Notes under the pieces: model-generated
Databases searched by the model: none
Told to the model about the DNA's origin: nothing
Seen by the model: only the letters and a program-made list of their open reading frames with translations
Made by a program: the position numbers and the translations under genes
Shown here: positions 52,059 through 62,421 of the stretch, in pieces
Layout: each line of letters starts with the position of its first letter
How positions within the stretch are numbered: position 1 is the stretch's first letter
Source: Bog-473 sp963840435
GTDB lineage: Bacteria; Actinomycetota; Acidimicrobiia; Acidimicrobiales; RAAP-2
Direction: 5' to 3'
DNA: 64,000 bases
NCBI GenBank assembly: GCA_963840435.1
Contig: CAWIYY010000006.1
Location: forward strand, 135,167-199,166

Positions 52059-54803
52059 TTGAAACTTCCGAAGACATCGAGGTTGGTGATCGCGGCGTGG
52101 GCGCTGGCCGGACTGGTGGCGCTCGGCATCGCGCTGGACCGGACCCTGTCCGCCGGCTGGCCGGGCGCCACGGCCATCTGGTTCGCCTCGGTCTTCGCGG
52201 TGGTCATGGCGATCAGCTGGATCTGGCCCATCACCCTCTACATCGGTGGCGAGTCGGACGCCATCGACTTCGACGAGGGGTTCCTGGTGCTGTTCCTCCT
52301 CCTCATCCCCGCTCCCATGACCGTGCTGGTCTTCGCGGCCGTGACCATCGCGGGCCAGGCCATCAAGCGGCGGCCCTTGGCCAAGTCGATCTTCAACGTG
52401 GGCCAGGTCGTCACCTCGGCCGGCGTGGGCGCCCTCGTCTTCGTGCTCCTGCACGGATCCTCCGACACGGTCGGCTACGCCAAGGTCGGCGCGGCCATCG
52501 TCGGCGCGCTCTGCTACTTCGTCGTCAACACCGGGTCCATGGTGACCATCATGACGACGCTCGGGACGCCCTGGCGCAGCGTGGTCTTCGGCGGGATCGA
52601 GGGCAAGGTCCTCATCGCGGCGGGCGGCATCTGCGTGGCCATCCCGGCCGGGCTGCTGCTGTCCCAGCACCCCCGCTACCTGCCCGTCGCCCTGCTGCCG
52701 GCCGTCATCCTACGTTTCGTCGGCGCCGGACACTTCTTCGCCCGGCACGACCGGGCCCGGCTGCACGGGCTCTTCGAGGCCACGCTCGACGTCAACCGCA
52801 GCATGGGGACCGACGAGACGACGACGGCCGTCCTCAACGCCGCCTCCAGCCTGCTCCGCTCACCCGACGCCTCGCTCGGTGCCAGCGCACCGAGTGGCGA
52901 CGAGCTGGCGGCGGCGATGGACGTGGGCGACGACACGCTCTGGCTCCGGGTGGCCGGGCGCAGCCAGACCGAACCCTTCGACGACGCCGACCAGACCCTG
53001 CTCGAGGCGCTGGCCTCGGTGGGATCGATCGCGCTGTCCAACACCAACCTCTACGCCGAGGTGCAGCAGCAGAAGGACAAGCTCGCCATCATCACGAGCA
53101 GCCTGGGTGAGGGCGTGTGCGCCGTCAGCGAGGCCGGGCAGATCACCTTCCTGAACCCGGCCGGGGCCAGCATGCTGGGCTGGTACACCGTCGGTGCGGG
53201 CGAGGACGACGGCCCGGTTCCGCCGGCGCAGGAGACGCCCCGCTTCCTGCTCGACCCGGCCATGCGGGCCATCGCGCTGCGGCGCAACGTCACCAGCTAC
53301 GACACCCGATTCGACCGGCCGGACGGCTCGCACTTCCCGGTCACCATGACGGCGTCGCCCGTCGTCGGCGGCTCGGCACCGTCGGGGGCGGTGATCGTGT
53401 TCCGCGACACGTCGGAGCGCAAGGCGTTCGAGGAGCAGCTGGCCCGGCACGCCTTCCAGGACGCGCTCACCGGCCTGGCCAACCGCCGCCTCCTGCTCGA
53501 CCACCTCGACCACGCGCTCTTGCAGGCGGACCGCAACGGCAGCCAGGTGGCGGTGCTCTTCTGCGACATCGACCGCTTCAAGGTGGTCAACGACAACCTG
53601 GGCCACCAGGTGGGGGACGAGCTGCTGCGGGTGATCGGCGAGCGCCTGCGCCGCGCCGTGCGGCCCGGCGACACGCTGTCGCGCTTCGGCGGGGACGAGT
53701 TCGTGATCCTCCTCGAGGGCATCATGCTGCCCGACGACGCCAGCGACGTGGCGAACTCGGTCCTGGGTGCGCTGCACGACCCGATTGTGCTCAGCGCCGG
53801 CCACGAGGTGGTGGCCACCATGAGCATCGGCGTGGCGCTGAGCGAGTACGGCAAGTCGCGCGACGACCTGCTGCACGACGCGGACGTGGCCATGTACCGA
53901 GCCAAGGACCGCGGCCGCGGCGGGCAGGTCGCCATGTTCGACGTCGACCGCATGGGTGGTCGTTCGGCCGGCCGCCTCGATCTCGACACCGCGCTGCACC
54001 ACGTCATCGAGCGGGGCGAGGTCGAGGTCCATTACCAGCCGCTCGTGTCGCTGACCGACCGGCGCATCCTCGGGGCCGAGGCGCTGGTGCGCTGGAACCA
54101 CCCGGACCACGGGATGCTCCTGCCGACCCAGTTCATCCAGCTGGCCGAGGACAACGGCACCATCCTGCCGATCGGCCGCCTCGTCCTGGAGGAGGCCTGC
54201 CGCCAGATCAGGGAGTGGTCGCAGCGCTTCGGGACGAGGCTGCAGATCGGGGTCAACCTCTCGGCCCGCCAGTTCCAGCAGGTGGGCCTGGCCGAGGAGA
54301 TCACCGAGGTGCTCCGGACCACCGGCATCGATCCGTCGCAGCTGTGCCTCGAGATCACCGAGAGCCTGGCCATGGACGACGTCGACCTGACGACCAGCAT
54401 TCTGAGCACGCTGCACACGCTCGGGGTCCGCCTGGCCATCGACGACTTCGGGACGGGGCACTCCTCGCTCGGCTATCTGGCCCGGTTCCCGATCGACGTC
54501 GTGAAGATCGACCAGAGCTTCGTGCGCGACATCGACAAGGACCCGGTGAAGTCGGCCATCGTGTCCGCCGTGGTGGCGCTGTCCCAGGCCATCGACTCGA
54601 CCACGGTGGTCGAAGGGGTCGAGACGGCGGCCCAGCTCGAGGAGCTCCGCAGCCTCGGCTGCGACGTTGCCCAAGGCTTCTACTTCGCCCGTCCGGTGTC
54701 GGCCGCCGCCTTCGAGCGGCTGCTCACTGCGAGCACCAGCCCGAACCCGACCGGCCCACCCGAGCTGCGCGTCGTGCGGGGCGGGGAGGCCGTCGCCGGC
54801 TAG
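52059..54803 (+). CDS. Membrane GAF/PAS-GGDEF-EAL cyclic-di-GMP enzyme
   Basis: A 914-residue protein. Five or six membrane helices occupy residues ~5-225, followed by a GAF-like region (~245-335), a PAS domain (~335-455), GGDEF (~460-620) and EAL (~635-890). The active-site loops are complete: RFGGDEFVIL, GAEALVRWNHP, LEITES, DDFGTGHSSLGYL, VEGVE. The TTG start follows GGAG (52051-52054) and lies 46 bases after the S8 peptidase, so transcription may be shared. It is the fourth GGDEF protein of the window. Confidence 0.9.
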   Translation: MKLPKTSRLVIAAWALAGLVALGIALDRTLSAGWPGATAIWFASVFAVVMAISWIWPITLYIGGESDAIDFDEGFLVLFLLLIPAPMTVLVFAAVTIAGQAIKRRPLAKSIFNVGQVVTSAGVGALVFVLLHGSSDTVGYAKVGAAIVGALCYFVVNTGSMVTIMTTLGTPWRSVVFGGIEGKVLIAAGGICVAIPAGLLLSQHPRYLPVALLPAVILRFVGAGHFFARHDRARLHGLFEATLDVNRSMGTDETTTAVLNAASSLLRSPDASLGASAPSGDELAAAMDVGDDTLWLRVAGRSQTEPFDDADQTLLEALASVGSIALSNTNLYAEVQQQKDKLAIITSSLGEGVCAVSEAGQITFLNPAGASMLGWYTVGAGEDDGPVPPAQETPRFLLDPAMRAIALRRNVTSYDTRFDRPDGSHFPVTMTASPVVGGSAPSGAVIVFRDTSERKAFEEQLARHAFQDALTGLANRRLLLDHLDHALLQADRNGSQVAVLFCDIDRFKVVNDNLGHQVGDELLRVIGERLRRAVRPGDTLSRFGGDEFVILLEGIMLPDDASDVANSVLGALHDPIVLSAGHEVVATMSIGVALSEYGKSRDDLLHDADVAMYRAKDRGRGGQVAMFDVDRMGGRSAGRLDLDTALHHVIERGEVEVHYQPLVSLTDRRILGAEALVRWNHPDHGMLLPTQFIQLAEDNGTILPIGRLVLEEACRQIREWSQRFGTRLQIGVNLSARQFQQVGLAEEITEVLRTTGIDPSQLCLEITESLAMDDVDLTTSILSTLHTLGVRLAIDDFGTGHSSLGYLARFPIDVVKIDQSFVRDIDKDPVKSAIVSAVVALSQAIDSTTVVEGVETAAQLEELRSLGCDVAQGFYFARPVSAAAFERLLTASTSPNPTGPPELRVVRGGEAVAG

Positions 54804-55052
54804 TTCGGCCGGGCCCAGGTGCGCGTGGCGTCCAGAGCGCGGCAGCGGCTCTGCACGTCGGGGTGCTCGTCAGCGCCGGCGTCGTCCCGCTTCGTCGGTG
54901 CTCGTGAAATCCGGTGCTTTGACAACGGCGAGTGCGAAGAGGAGCCCGCAGAAGGCGATCCCTTCACCGGGACCGTGGAGCACACCCTGTGCAGCGGCTT
55001 CCTTGCGGTACGCCCACCCTGGGCTGCAGCACCGGTGCGGGTCAGGGGTACC

Positions 55053-55505
55053 ATGCTCGGGATGTCGGAGAGCACCGCGACGGCCCGCTCGGATCCCGAC
55101 GCGGCAGGCGGCGACCGGCCGCTCCGGGTGCTCATGGCCAAGGTGGGACTCGACGGCCACGACCGCGGGTTGCGTGTCGTGGCCCGCATCCTGCGCGACG
55201 CCGGCTGCGAGGTCGTCTACGCCGGCCTGCGCCAGTCACCCGAGAGCATCGCGGCCATGACGGTCCAGGAGGACGTCGATGTGGTCGGCGTCTCGATGCA
55301 CAACGGTGCCCACCTCACCCTGGCCCCCGCGGTGGTGGGAGCGCTGCGCCAGGCCGGGCTGGAGACCCCGGTGGTGGTCGGGGGCATCGTGCCGCCCGGC
55401 GACGTGCCGGTGCTGCTGGCCGACGGGGTGGCGGCGGTGCTCGGACCGGGCGCCTCGAACGAGGACGTGGTGGCGACCGTGCGGGCCGCCGCCGCGTCCC
55501 GTTAG
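55053..55505 (+). CDS. Cobalamin-binding domain protein (methylmalonyl-CoA mutase small-domain type)
   Basis: A 150-residue stand-alone B12-binding domain. The D-x-H-x2-G motif that supplies the lower axial histidine is intact (KVGLDGHDRGLRV). The rest follows the mutase C-terminal domain (VVYAGLRQSPESIA, VVGVSMHNGAHLTL, VVVGGIVPPGDV). It should bind adenosylcobalamin and pair with a separate mutase large subunit. No such subunit lies in this window. The start is ATG 55053 (AGGGG ahead) or 55062. It converges tail to tail with the ETF gene, overlapping it by 4 bases. Confidence 0.85.
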   Translation: MLGMSESTATARSDPDAAGGDRPLRVLMAKVGLDGHDRGLRVVARILRDAGCEVVYAGLRQSPESIAAMTVQEDVDVVGVSMHNGAHLTLAPAVVGALRQAGLETPVVVGGIVPPGDVPVLLADGVAAVLGPGASNEDVVATVRAAAASR

Positions 55506-57310
55506 CCGGCGGTCGTCTGGAGCAGCGCCTGCTGCAGGAGCGGCACCACCTCGTGCCAGTCGGCCACGATGCCGATGTCACAGTGCTCGAAGACCGGTGC
55601 GGTCGGGTCGTGGTTGACGGCGAGGATGGTCCCCGCACTGCGCACGCCGACCATGTGGTTGAACTTCCCGCTCAGGCCGACGGCCACGTAGAGGCGCGGC
55701 GCGATGGAGCGCCCGGTGATGCCGACCTGGCGGGCCCGGGGCGCCCACCCCTGGTCGGTGACCTTGCGGGTGGCGGCCAGCTCCGCCCCGAGCAGCGCGG
55801 CCAGGGGTGCCAGCTGCTCGTACTCGTCCGGGGCCACGCCCGTCCCGACGCCGATGACCACCTCGGCCCGGCTCAGCGTCTCGACGTCGTCGTTGCGCCG
55901 CTCGGCGAGGAGCTGGACCTGACCCCACGCCGGCACCGAGCGGGTGGTGCGGGCGGGGGCCGCGCCGTCGGCCGGCACCGGGAGGGGGAGAACGCCCGGG
56001 CGCACCGTGACCATGGAGGTCCCGCTGCGGCAGGTGATGTCGGCCACCAGCGCGCCGGCGAAGGCCGGCTTGGCCGCCACCAGCGTGCCGTCGTCCGAGA
56101 CCGAGAGGGCCACCGCGTCGCCCACCAGGCCCGAGCCGGTGGCCGCCGCCGCCCGGGCCGCCACCTCCCGGCCGAACGACGTGCTCGGGGCCAGGAGGGC
56201 CCAGGGCCGCCGCTGGCGGACGTACTCGGTCACGGCCCGGGCCACGTCACCGGGCAGCGCGGAGCCGCCCAGGGTGCAGAGGACGTCGACCCCGCTTCCG
56301 GCGATGGTGGCTCCCTCGACGGCGGCGGCGCCCGGCGCCAGGACCTCGACGGTGCCGCCGACGATCCCGGCCAGTCCCGCCGCCGCCCCGACGAGCTCGG
56401 CACCCACCTGGGGCCGGCCCGGCTCGAGCAGCACGGCCAGCACGCGGTCGCCGGCCGGACGCTCGACGCGAGCGCGTTCGGCCGGCGGCGGATGGGGCGC
56501 CGGGACGGTGAGCGCCCCGCGCTCGACCAGGGACCGGACGGCCGCCCGGACCTGCTCGTCCACCGGACCGTCGAGCACCCGCAGCGTCCGGCTGTGCTCC
56601 ATCGGGTGGGTCGGGCCGACCACGGTCGGGCTCCCGGGCTCGCCCCAGGGGCCGGGGCCGAGGTCGGCGGCACCGACGCGGGTGATGCGCTCGGCGGGCA
56701 CGGCGGCCCTGCCCTCGGGGGCCACCTTGCACGGGTCGCACAGCCGCTCGGCCACCGCCAGGACGGCCGGCAGCGCCACCTCGACCTCTGCGCTGCCGTC
56801 GTCCAGTTCGAGCTCGAGGCGGAGCCGGTCGCCGAGGTCCTCGAGCCGTTTCACCGCGCCGGCGAAAGGCAGCCCGAGCAGCTCGGCCAGCTCCGGCCCG
56901 ACCTGGCCGGTCTCGCCGTCGAGCGAGTTGCGGCCCACCAGGACGAGGTCATAGGGGCCGCTGCGTTCCAGCGCGGCGGCGAGGGCCCGGGCCGTGGCCA
57001 GCGTGTCGGAGCCGGCGAAGGCCTCGTCGCAGACGTGCAGCCCGCTGTCGGCTCCCCAGGCCACCGCCTCGCGCAGGACGTCCTCGGCGCTGGGCGGGCC
57101 GAACGTCACGGCGGTGCAGGTGCCGGCCGTCTCGCGGGCGAGGGAGACCCCCTCGGCCACGGCCCGCCGGCAGTAGGCGTTCATCTCGAGCTCGGGACCG
57201 TGGCGTACCAGGCGACCGTCCTCGAGCCGCATCGACTCGGCCAGCGGGATCTGCTTGGCCAGCGACGCGACGCGGAGCGGGCTGCCCGCGACCCGTTCCG
57301 CGTCGTTCAC
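55502..57310 (-). CDS. Fused electron-transfer flavoprotein (beta-alpha)
   Basis: A 602-residue single-chain ETF. Residues ~10-245 are ETF-beta-like (SLAKQIPLAESMRLEDGRLV, then GPYDLVLVGRNSLDGETGQVGPELAELLGL, split for length). Residues ~285-602 are ETF-alpha-like with the FAD-binding end (LYVAVGLSGKFNHMVGVRSA, then ILAVNHDPTAPVFEHCDIGIV). It would carry electrons from acyl-CoA or amine dehydrogenases to the respiratory chain. Separate fixA/fixB genes are the rule, so the fusion is unusual. Its GTG start overlaps the stop of the MFS gene in GTGA. The nearby B12 protein suggests organic-acid metabolism, but the link is weak. Confidence 0.83.
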   Translation of the reverse strand: MNDAERVAGSPLRVASLAKQIPLAESMRLEDGRLVRHGPELEMNAYCRRAVAEGVSLARETAGTCTAVTFGPPSAEDVLREAVAWGADSGLHVCDEAFAGSDTLATARALAAALERSGPYDLVLVGRNSLDGETGQVGPELAELLGLPFAGAVKRLEDLGDRLRLELELDDGSAEVEVALPAVLAVAERLCDPCKVAPEGRAAVPAERITRVGAADLGPGPWGEPGSPTVVGPTHPMEHSRTLRVLDGPVDEQVRAAVRSLVERGALTVPAPHPPPAERARVERPAGDRVLAVLLEPGRPQVGAELVGAAAGLAGIVGGTVEVLAPGAAAVEGATIAGSGVDVLCTLGGSALPGDVARAVTEYVRQRRPWALLAPSTSFGREVAARAAAATGSGLVGDAVALSVSDDGTLVAAKPAFAGALVADITCRSGTSMVTVRPGVLPLPVPADGAAPARTTRSVPAWGQVQLLAERRNDDVETLSRAEVVIGVGTGVAPDEYEQLAPLAALLGAELAATRKVTDQGWAPRARQVGITGRSIAPRLYVAVGLSGKFNHMVGVRSAGTILAVNHDPTAPVFEHCDIGIVADWHEVVPLLQQALLQTTAG

Positions 57311-59068
57311 GAGCCGGGGCCGCCGCTCCGGGTCAGCACCAGCTCGGGCGCCGGTTCGTCGACGGCCGGCGTGTGGACGTAGCGCTTGCCCCGGGTCCAC
57401 GAGGCGGCGGCCGCGGCCAGGCTCATCACGATGGCGAAGTCGAAGGCGGCGTGCAGCCCCTTGGAGAAGGGGCTGGCGATGAGGCCCGGGAAGAAGCTGT
57501 GCTTGGCCAGTGCCGCCTGCTGGGTCGCGCTCAGGTGCGCGATGGTGCCGGCCCCGACCAGGTGCTGGACCGGGTTGTAGCCCAAGAAGGCGGAGAACAG
57601 GGTCGAGATCGGCGGCAGCTGCGAGGCCTGTTCCGCCACGTGCGCGGGTACGCCGTGGGCCAGCAGTCCGGCGGAGACGTTGTGGGGGAGCGCGGCGGAC
57701 AGGCCGAGGATCATCAGCGAGAAGAAGATGCCGATGGAGATCACCTGCGCCGAGTTCTGGAAGGTCGTGTTCATGCCCGATCCGGCCCCGCGGTGCTCGG
57801 GCGGCAGCGCGTTCATCACACCGGCGCGGTTGGGTGCGCCGAACGACGCCATGGTGAAGCCGGTGAAGAAGAGGATGACGGCGAAGGTCGGGTAGGAGAA
57901 GTTGATCGGGAGCGCCTCGAGCAAGGCGAAGCAGATGGCCGCGCCGATCATGCCGCCGGTGGCGAAGGGTCGCGGCCCGTAGCGGTCTGAGAGCACACCC
58001 GAAATCGGCCCGGCGATGAGCATGCCCACGGTGAGCGGGATGATGGCGATGCCGGCCCACAGCGGGGTCGACGAGAACGAGTAGCCGTGCAGCGGCAGCC
58101 AAATGCCCTGGAGCCAGATGATCAGCATGAACATGAGGCCGCCCCGGCTGATGGCGGCCAGGAAGCTGGCGATGATGCCCGCGGTGAAGGCGCGGATCTT
58201 GAAGAGGCGGAGCGTGAACATCGGTTCGCGCGACGCGGACCTCGATGATGCAGAAGATGACCAGGAGGACGACGCCCAGCGTCAGCGCGCCGATGACCCG
58301 TGGGCTGGTCCAGCCCATGGCGTGCCCGCCGTAGGGCTCGATCCCGTACGTGATGCCGACCATGATGCTGACGAGCCCGAGGGCAAAGGTGGCGTTGCCC
58401 CACCAGTCGATGTGGGCCGAGCGGCGCTGGCCCAGCTCGCGCAGCTGCAGGTAGCCCCAGATGGTGGCGAAGAGCCCGATGGGCACCGAGACCAAGAAGA
58501 TGAGGCGCCAGTTGATCGGGGCCAGGAGGCCGCCCAGGATCAGCCCGATGAAGGAGCCGCTGAACGCGGCCGCCTGGTTCACTCCGAGGGCCATGCCCCG
58601 CTGGTTCTCGGGGAAGGCGTCGGTGAGGATGGCGGCCGAGTTGGCCATGAGCATGGCCGCCCCCACACCCTGGAAGATGCGCATGATGATCAGGTACAAC
58701 CCGGCGGCGTCGCCGGTCAGCCAGCACACGCTGAGGAGGAGCGAGAAGAAGGTGAAGACGGCGAAGCCCAGGTTGTACATGCGGACCCGCCCGTACATGT
58801 CGCCCAGCCGCCCCAGCGTCACGACGAGCACGCTGGTGGTGACGAGGAAGCCCAGGATCATCCAGAGCAGATAGAAGCTCTGGCCCGGGAGCAGCGGGTT
58901 GATGCCGATGCCCCGGAAGATGTCGGGCAGCGAGATCAGGACGATGGACCCGTCGATCGTCGCCATGAGCATGCCCAGGGTGGAGATGAACAGGGCCACC
59001 CACTTGTAGTTGTCGGGCAGCGGCCCGGTCGGGTCGGGGCGGCGCAACCAGCTCGGTCGGGCCGTCAC
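57307..59068 (-). pseudogene. MFS drug-exporter (DHA2/EmrB-like), frameshifted
   Basis: A 14-helix major facilitator transporter split by one base. The first frame gives ALFISTLGMLMATIDGSIVL, LGRLGDMYGRVRMYN (motif A) and IMRIFQGVGAAMLMANS (motif C-like) up to the ninth helix or so. Near 58231-58240 an extra base interrupts it. The other frame resumes at MFTLRLFKIRAFTAG and runs through the remaining helices to the stop. Repaired length is ~586 residues, normal for EmrB/QacA. The stop overlaps the ETF start. Probably a sequencing error. Confidence 0.83.
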
Positions 59069-59189
59069 CCTCGCACCAGCCCGAGGGGCGGGCAGGGCGC
59101 CGTGACCGATGTCGGGACATGGAGCGGCGAGGGGGTGAAGCGTCTGATGACCCCAAACCTACCCGCGGGAGGGGCGCCCCCGGCCCGCG

Positions 59190-60823
59190 CTAGCGACCGA
59201 CGGCCGCACCCTCGGGGCTGCGTGGGTCGGACGCGCCGACGACGTGCGACGTCCCGGCGACCGAGGTCACGGCGATGATCTGGGCGCAGCCGACCGCGGT
59301 CGGGTCGAAGGCCCGGATGGCCTGGACCCGGTGTCCGCGCTGGCGCAGGCCTTCCACCCAGCCGGCGGGCGCGTCCGCTTCGGCCAGCACGGTCAGGTCG
59401 TCGCCCCACCAGAGGCGGAACGGTCCGGCGGCCGGTGCGTCGAGGGACAGGCGCGGCGCGGCGATGGCCGAGGCCGGGTCCTGGCCGGACCGGAGCATCC
59501 GGGCCAGCAGCTGGACGAGGATCTGCGGCTGGGCGTCGCCGCCCATGGCGCCCACGAGGTGGCTCAGGCTCCCGCCCGCCCCGGTCACCAGCATGGGGGA
59601 GAGGGTGTGGGGCGGGCGCCGGCGCGGGCCGACCTCGGCCGGGTGGCCCTCGAGGAGCGAGAAGCCGACACCCCGGTTGTGGAGGAAGACGCCGGTCGTC
59701 GGCTCCACCAGGTGTGAGCCGAAGTCCAGCGCGTTGGACTGGGTGAGGGACACGCCGAGGCCGTCCCCGTCGATGGCGCAGAGATGTGTGGTGTCCCCGT
59801 CCCCGATGCGGGCGACCGCCGGTCCCGCCGGGCCCGGAGCGTGGGTCACGTCGGGTGGGGCGGCCTGATCCGCCGAGATGCGAGCGGCCGCCGCAGCCAA
59901 CCGAGCCGGGTCGAGGAGAGCAGTCCCGTCCGCGCCGTCGAAGAGCAGGTCGGGGCGGTCGTGCCCGACGGCGCGCCAGGACTCGACCATCAGGTGGGCC
60001 CAGGCCGGGTCGTCGGGCTCGGTGCCCAGCCCGGCCGCCTCGGCCACGGCGGCGCCGGCCAGGGTCAGGTAGCCCTGGGAGGGTGGGGGCACCGTCCACA
60101 GCTCGTGGCCCCAGGCGGTCGTGCGAAGGGGGTCGCACCACTCGGCCACCGACGTCTGGAAGTCGCCCGGTGCGAAGTGGCCGGCGCCCAGGTCGAGGAG
60201 TCCGCGCCCGAACTCGCCGCCGTAGAAGGCGGTCCGCCCGCCCGCCGCCAGGGCGCGCAGCGTACGGGCGATGCCGGGCAGGCGGACGCGCTGGCCGATC
60301 TCCAACGGGCCGCTCGGGCAGAGCTCCTGCGCGCCCGGCAGGGCGTGGACCAGGCTGCTGGCCAGGGCCAGCATGATCGAGGCCGGGAACCCGTCCTCGG
60401 CCAGCTCGATCGCCGGGGCCAGCACGTCGGCCCAGGGCAGCCGGCCGTAGCGCTCCTGGAGGGCCAGCCAGCCGTCGACGGCACCGGGCACCTGCACGCT
60501 GCGGATGTCGCCCCGCAACGGCATGGTGGCCAGCCCCTCCGCCCGCATCCGGGCCGGATCGGACCCCGAGCCGGCCCGGCCCACGCCGAGGAGGGCCTCG
60601 GGTGCGGCGCCGGGAGCGCAGACCATGGCCAGCATGTCGCCGCCCAGGCCGCAGAGGTGCGGCCCGACGACCGCCATGGCGGCGGCGGTGGCCACGGCGG
60701 CGTCGGCGCCCGAGCCGCCCTGGGCCAGCACGGTGATGCCGGCGGACACCGCCAGTTGATCGGCGGCGGCCACCAGGCCGCGCGCCGGACGCGCGAAGCG
60801 AAGGGAGCGAGGGGGAGGCTCAT
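59190..60823 (-). CDS. ggt: Gamma-glutamyltransferase (gamma-glutamyltranspeptidase)
   Basis: An Ntn-hydrolase precursor of ~527 residues or more. The N-terminal part has QGGSGADAAVATAAAMAVVGP, split as GG-x-ADAA, then GLGGDMLAM. The self-cleavage and nucleophile threonine lies in GDGDTTHLCAIDG. The small subunit follows with NNRG-like LHNRGVGF and SPMLV. No signal peptide is seen, so it may act in the cytoplasm. The usual ARPARGLVAAADQ opening is only in frame if one base is added to the G5 run at 60811-60815, connecting it to the ATG at 60821-60823. Otherwise translation starts at GTG 60773. It cleaves gamma-glutamyl amides. Confidence 0.82.
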
Positions 60824-60824
60824 G

Positions 60825-61911
60825 TCAGAGGACCACCACGGAGCGCAGCACCTCGCCGCGCTGCATGCGGCCGAAGGCGGCCTCGACGCCGTCGATGCCG
60901 ATCGTCTCGCTCACGAAGCGGTCGAGGTCGAGCCGCCCGTCGAGGTAGAGGTCGACGAGCACCGGGAAGTCGCGCGAGGGGAGGCAGTCGCCGTACCAAC
61001 TCGGCTTCAGTGCACCGCCCCGCCCGAAGAACTCGATCATCGGCAGGTCGATCTTCATGTCGGGCGTGGGCACGCCGACCTGGACCAGCGTGCCGGCCAG
61101 GTCGCGGGCGAAGAAGGCCTGTTCCATCACCTTTGGATTTCCCACCGCCTCGATGCACACGTCGGCCCCGTTGCCGCCGGTGACCGCGCGCACCGCCTCG
61201 ACGGGATCGGACGCGCCGGCGTCGACGGTGTGGGTGGCCCCGAACTGGCGGGCGAGCTCGAGCTTGCCCGGGTCGAGGTCGACGGCGATGATCACGGCCG
61301 CCCCGGCCAGCTTCGCCCCGGCGATGGCGGCACATCCGACGCCGCCGCAGCCGAAGACGGCGACCGAGTCACCCAGCCCCACGTTCCCTGTGAACATCGC
61401 CGCGCCGAGGCCGGCCATCACGCCGCACCCGAGCAGGCCGGCCGCCTCGGGCCTGGCCGCCGGGTTCACCTTGGTGCACTGCCCCGCCGCCACCAGTGTC
61501 TTGTCGGCGAAGGCGCCGATGCCCAGCGCGGGGGAGAGGGGCGTCCCGTCGGCCAGCGTCATCTTCTGGGTGGCGTTGTGCGTGGCGAAGCAGTACCAGG
61601 GCCGTGCCACGCCGGCAGGCCCGGCACTCGCCGCACACGGCGCGCCAGTTCAGGACCACGAAGTCGCCCGGCGCCAGGTCGCCCGGCCCGGAACCGACCG
61701 ACTCGACGACGCCCGCCGCCTCGTGGCCGAGCAGGAAGGGGAAGTCGTCGTTGATGCCGCCCTCGCGGTAGTGCAGGTCGGTGTGGCAGACGCCACAGGC
61801 CTGGACCGCGACAACCGCCTCACCGGGTCCGGGGTCGGGGACGATGATCGTCTCGAGGCTGACCGGCGCGCCCTTGGCCTTGGCCACCACTCCGCGCACT
61901 TCGGTTCCCAT
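60825..61911 (-). pseudogene. mscR: S-(hydroxymethyl)mycothiol dehydrogenase, frameshifted
   Basis: A zinc-dependent alcohol dehydrogenase of the mycothiol-dependent formaldehyde dehydrogenase group. The first frame shows VRGVVAKAKGAPVSLE, ACGVCHTDLHYREGGIND, FPFLLGHEAAG and CGECRACRRG. Near 61605 one extra base shifts the frame. The second frame then gives RPWYCFATHNATQKMTLADG, LLGCGVMAGLGAA, FGCGGVGCAAIAGA and LKPSWYGDCLPSRDFP. Corrected length is 361 residues, matching this family exactly. It detoxifies formaldehyde through mycothiol. AGGAGGAG precedes the ATG. A sequencing error is the simplest reading. Confidence 0.88.
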
Positions 61912-61956
61912 GCAGGCTCCTCCTGGTCGGCGAGCCCACATGATGCCCGATCGGAC

Positions 61957-62391
61957 TCAGTGCGGCGGGCTGAACATGCAGAAGGGATGGCCGTCGAGGT
62001 CGGCGTAGACGTAGAGCGGCTCTTCGGGGTCGTCGAAGCGGTCTTCCAGGACCCGCGCCCCGAGGGCGAGGGCGCGTGCGTGCTGCTCGGCCAGGGCGGC
62101 CGGGTCGGATACGAAGAGGTCGAGGTGCAGTTGCTGGGGCCGCTCCGTCCCGGGCCAGGTCGACGGGGGGAGCGACTCAACCTGCTGGAGGGCAAGGTGC
62201 GGGCCACCCGCCGGGTTGTCGAGGACCAGCCAGTCCCGGGCTGCAGGATCGTCCTGGCCGACCGGGGGCGGTTCCGAGCCGGCGTGGTAGGTGAAGCCCA
62301 GGAGCTGGCGGTAGAACTCGGCCGCGGCGCGGGCGTTCGTGGTGTCGATCGCGACCCCGCGCAGGGTGGGGACGCTCTGTCGAGTGGTCAT
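61957..62391 (-). CDS. VOC (glyoxalase-like) protein
   Basis: A 144-residue VOC protein with two beta-alpha-beta modules (GVAIDTTNARAAAEFYRQLLGF and LHLDLFVSDPAALAEQHARAL, each split for length; then YADLDGHPFCMFSPPH). This is the common actinobacterial glyoxalase-like form with a C-terminal D-x-D-GHPFC. The substrate is unknown. It lies upstream of mscR on the same strand, 45 bases away. Confidence 0.85.
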   Translation of the reverse strand: MTTRQSVPTLRGVAIDTTNARAAAEFYRQLLGFTYHAGSEPPPVGQDDPAARDWLVLDNPAGGPHLALQQVESLPPSTWPGTERPQQLHLDLFVSDPAALAEQHARALALGARVLEDRFDDPEEPLYVYADLDGHPFCMFSPPH

Positions 62392-62421
62392 GTGGCCATC
62401 AAAGCACGGGCCTGTGCCGAC

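Noticed and set aside
54932..57382. 816-codon plus-strand frame
   Set aside because: Overlaps the B12 protein in another frame and runs antisense to the ETF; composition is Arg/Gly-rich and featureless.
55502..59068. One 1188-residue MFS-ETF fusion protein
   Set aside because: The middle ~270 residues are out-of-frame Arg-rich sequence; a single-base shift separates a complete MFS gene from an ETF gene with its own GTG start.
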